Source: an uncultured Myxococcales bacterium (GTDB lineage: Bacteria; Myxococcota_A; UBA9042). Taken from it: DNA of 56,040 bases. Shown in pieces: positions 54,764 through 56,040 of the stretch (positions are counted from its first letter, which is position 1; every line of letters begins with the position of its first letter). A program made the translations under genes and the position numbers. Location of the stretch: positions 1 through 56,040 of the forward strand of contig CAJBNH010000055.1 of assembly GCA_903955385.1 (NCBI GenBank), written 5' to 3'. Under the pieces are notes generated by a model that had not been told where the DNA came from, ran no database searches, and was given only the letters and a program-made list of their open reading frames with translations.

Positions 54764-54792
54764 AGTATAGGGGCAAATGCGTTGGCTGCACA
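54764..54792 (-). promoter_or_regulatory. candidate promoter of the DUF4920/PepSY operon
   Basis: On the minus strand, TGTGCA (plus 54787-54792), a 17-base spacer, and TATACT (plus 54764-54769). This is the best -10 match to the classical consensus in the window. Confidence 0.5.
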
Positions 54793-54860
54793 GTAGGTTC
54801 GACTCGCGCACGCTTGCTGGGCGGGGTGCAACGACACCGGAGTGCACGCCACGACACCCG

Positions 54861-54890
54861 TTCCGGTCCTGCGGTCGACCGTGTTACACT
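54861..54890 (+). promoter_or_regulatory. candidate promoter of the second kinase gene
   Basis: TTCCGG at 54861-54866, an 18-base spacer, and TACACT at 54885-54890, 73 bases upstream of the ATG at 54964. Confidence 0.4.
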
Positions 54891-54963
54891 CTCAAGGTTG
54901 CCACGTCGGCGCGAAGTCCAACCTTGCGCCCCAGAACCCGAATTCACCGGCCCGGAGCTTCCG

Positions 54964-56040
54964 ATGCGCACCTGTCTGCAATGCGGCCAGAAGACCGACC
55001 TTGCCCACTGCCCCGACGACGGCATGGCCACGATCGTGGAGGGCGTCCATCCCTCCAACGCCGCCCTGACCCCCAACAGCGTGTTCGCGGGGCGCTACCG
55101 CATCGGCAACGTGCTCGGCCGCGGCGGCATGGGGACCGTGTACTCGGCGCAGCACACCGGCACCGGACAGACGGTCGCGATCAAGACGCTGCTGCTGGAC
55201 TCGGACGCCGATCCGGGTGCGGCCCAGCGCTTCTACAAGGAAGCGCGGCTGACGGCGGGCCTGCAACACCCCAATACGATTCGCGTCTTCGACTTCGGTC
55301 AGTCGGACGAGGGCGTCTTCTTCCTCGCGATGGAGTGCCTGCGCGGCGACACGCTGGCCGACCGGCTGGCCCGCTACAAGCGCGACGGCAAGCGGATGTC
55401 TCAAGAAGAAACGGTGGAGATCGCGATCCCGGTGCTGCGCAGCCTGGGCGAAGCGCACCGCGTGGGTCTGGTGCACCGGGATCTGAAGCCGGCCAACATC
55501 TTCCTGCACGAGATCGATGGCGCAGAAACCGTCGTCAAGGTGCTGGATTTCGGCATCGCCAAGACGGCCGACAGCTCGCTGACCCGCACCGGCACGTCGT
55601 TGGGCACGCCGTCGTACATGAGCCCCGAACAGGTCATGGGGCAGCCCATCGACGGCCGCAGCGACCTGTACGCACTGGGCATCGTGCTGTACGGCTGCGT
55701 GGCGGCCGAGCTGCCGTTCCAGGCGGATTCCACGTACTCGATGATGATGAAGCAGGTGGGCGAGGCACCTCCTGACCTGCGCAACCTGCCGAATCTGGGC
55801 GTGACTTCCGAGTTTGCCCAGATCGTCGAGATCGCGCTGGCCAAGCGCCCCGGTGACCGATTCTCGGATGCCACCGCAATGCGACAGGCGCTCGAATCGC
55901 TGGGGACGAGTCCCGCTGTGCAGCCCGCCGCAGTGCCCGCCGCCGCAGTGGCCGCTCCGCCGCCGTTCGTGCCCGCCAGCGCCCCGGCCGCCGCGCCGGC
56001 TCCGCCGCCCTACATGCCGCCGCCGCCCGCATCCCGGGCC
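54964..56040 (+). CDS. Ser/Thr protein kinase with N-terminal zinc ribbon (3' end outside window)
   Basis: The reading frame stays open to the right edge (359 codons). It begins MRTCLQCGQ ... CPDDG, a Cys motif like that of the kinase at 7656-9209. The Hanks kinase domain covers about 45-310: GRGGMG, Lys74 in VAIK, Asp173 in HRDLKPAN, Asp196 in DFGIAK and SPEQ. A Pro/Ala-rich linker has begun at the edge, and a transmembrane anchor probably follows outside. GGAG lies upstream of the ATG. The two kinases share the same layout and are likely paralogs with different partners. Confidence 0.93.
   Translation, partial: MRTCLQCGQKTDLAHCPDDGMATIVEGVHPSNAALTPNSVFAGRYRIGNVLGRGGMGTVYSAQHTGTGQTVAIKTLLLDSDADPGAAQRFYKEARLTAGLQHPNTIRVFDFGQSDEGVFFLAMECLRGDTLADRLARYKRDGKRMSQEETVEIAIPVLRSLGEAHRVGLVHRDLKPANIFLHEIDGAETVVKVLDFGIAKTADSSLTRTGTSLGTPSYMSPEQVMGQPIDGRSDLYALGIVLYGCVAAELPFQADSTYSMMMKQVGEAPPDLRNLPNLGVTSEFAQIVEIALAKRPGDRFSDATAMRQALESLGTSPAVQPAAVPAAAVAAPPPFVPASAPAAAPAPPPYMPPPPASRA

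Overview
The window is high-GC, gene-dense bacterial chromosome, most likely from a Myxococcota-like (deltaproteobacterial) lineage. This is inferred from several traits seen together: Ser/Thr kinases with a Pro/Ala-rich tail and one membrane anchor, a kinase paired with a repeat protein, large secreted Cys-rich lipoproteins with CDDG-type repeats, DUF4215 modules, hybrid histidine kinases, a sigma-54 activator, and many lipoproteins of unknown function. No tRNA, rRNA, insertion sequence, prophage, integrase or CRISPR array was seen. Both ends of the window cut genes.

Layout. 1-2099: 5' part of a SprT-like/DUF2786 protein, speD (AdoMet decarboxylase) and mntP. 2188-7595: an S9 peptidase divergent from a receiver-PAS-PAS-sigma54 activator, then an M23 peptidase. 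7656-14389: a repeat-protein/Ser-Thr kinase pair, a 905-residue Cys-rich lipoprotein and a lipase. 14441-16501: a secreted P-domain protein. 16818-20591: a carbamoyl-phosphate catabolism operon (carbamate kinase, YgeW-type knotted carbamoyltransferase, YgeY-type M20 hydrolase). 20954-23492: HAD phosphatase, PhyH-type dioxygenase and a methyltransferase. 23589-33659: a plus-strand run of envelope proteins (beta-propeller lipoprotein, SanA-like protein, small lipoprotein, beta-barrel, 1631-residue metzincin) closed by a strong terminator. 33818-36917: hemF and a second P-domain protein paralogous to the one at 14441. 37026-39062: an OPT transporter. 39186-44698: a three-gene signalling operon resembling phcB/phcS/phcR. 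44952-54716: class-V aminotransferase, MPQG-repeat protein, VWA lipoprotein, OsmC-like protein, transglutaminase-like protein, Cys-rich lipoprotein, radical SAM protein, and a PepSY/DUF4920 pair. 54964-end: a second Ser/Thr kinase.

How the genes work together. The strongest candidate for a new system is the 39-45 kb operon: a response regulator with its own kinase core, a PhcB-like methyltransferase carrying a PilZ-like N-terminal domain, and a membrane sensor with two kinase cores around a receiver. It looks like a fatty-acid-methyl-ester (3-OH-PAME type) cell-density circuit with an added PilZ input. The 16.8-20.6 kb operon fits ATP recovery from carbamoyl groups.

Regulation. Many genes are preceded by TTGnCn, exactly 17 bases, then a -10 element that is TACCnn rather than TATAAT. 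This recurring pattern is reported as a separate finding.
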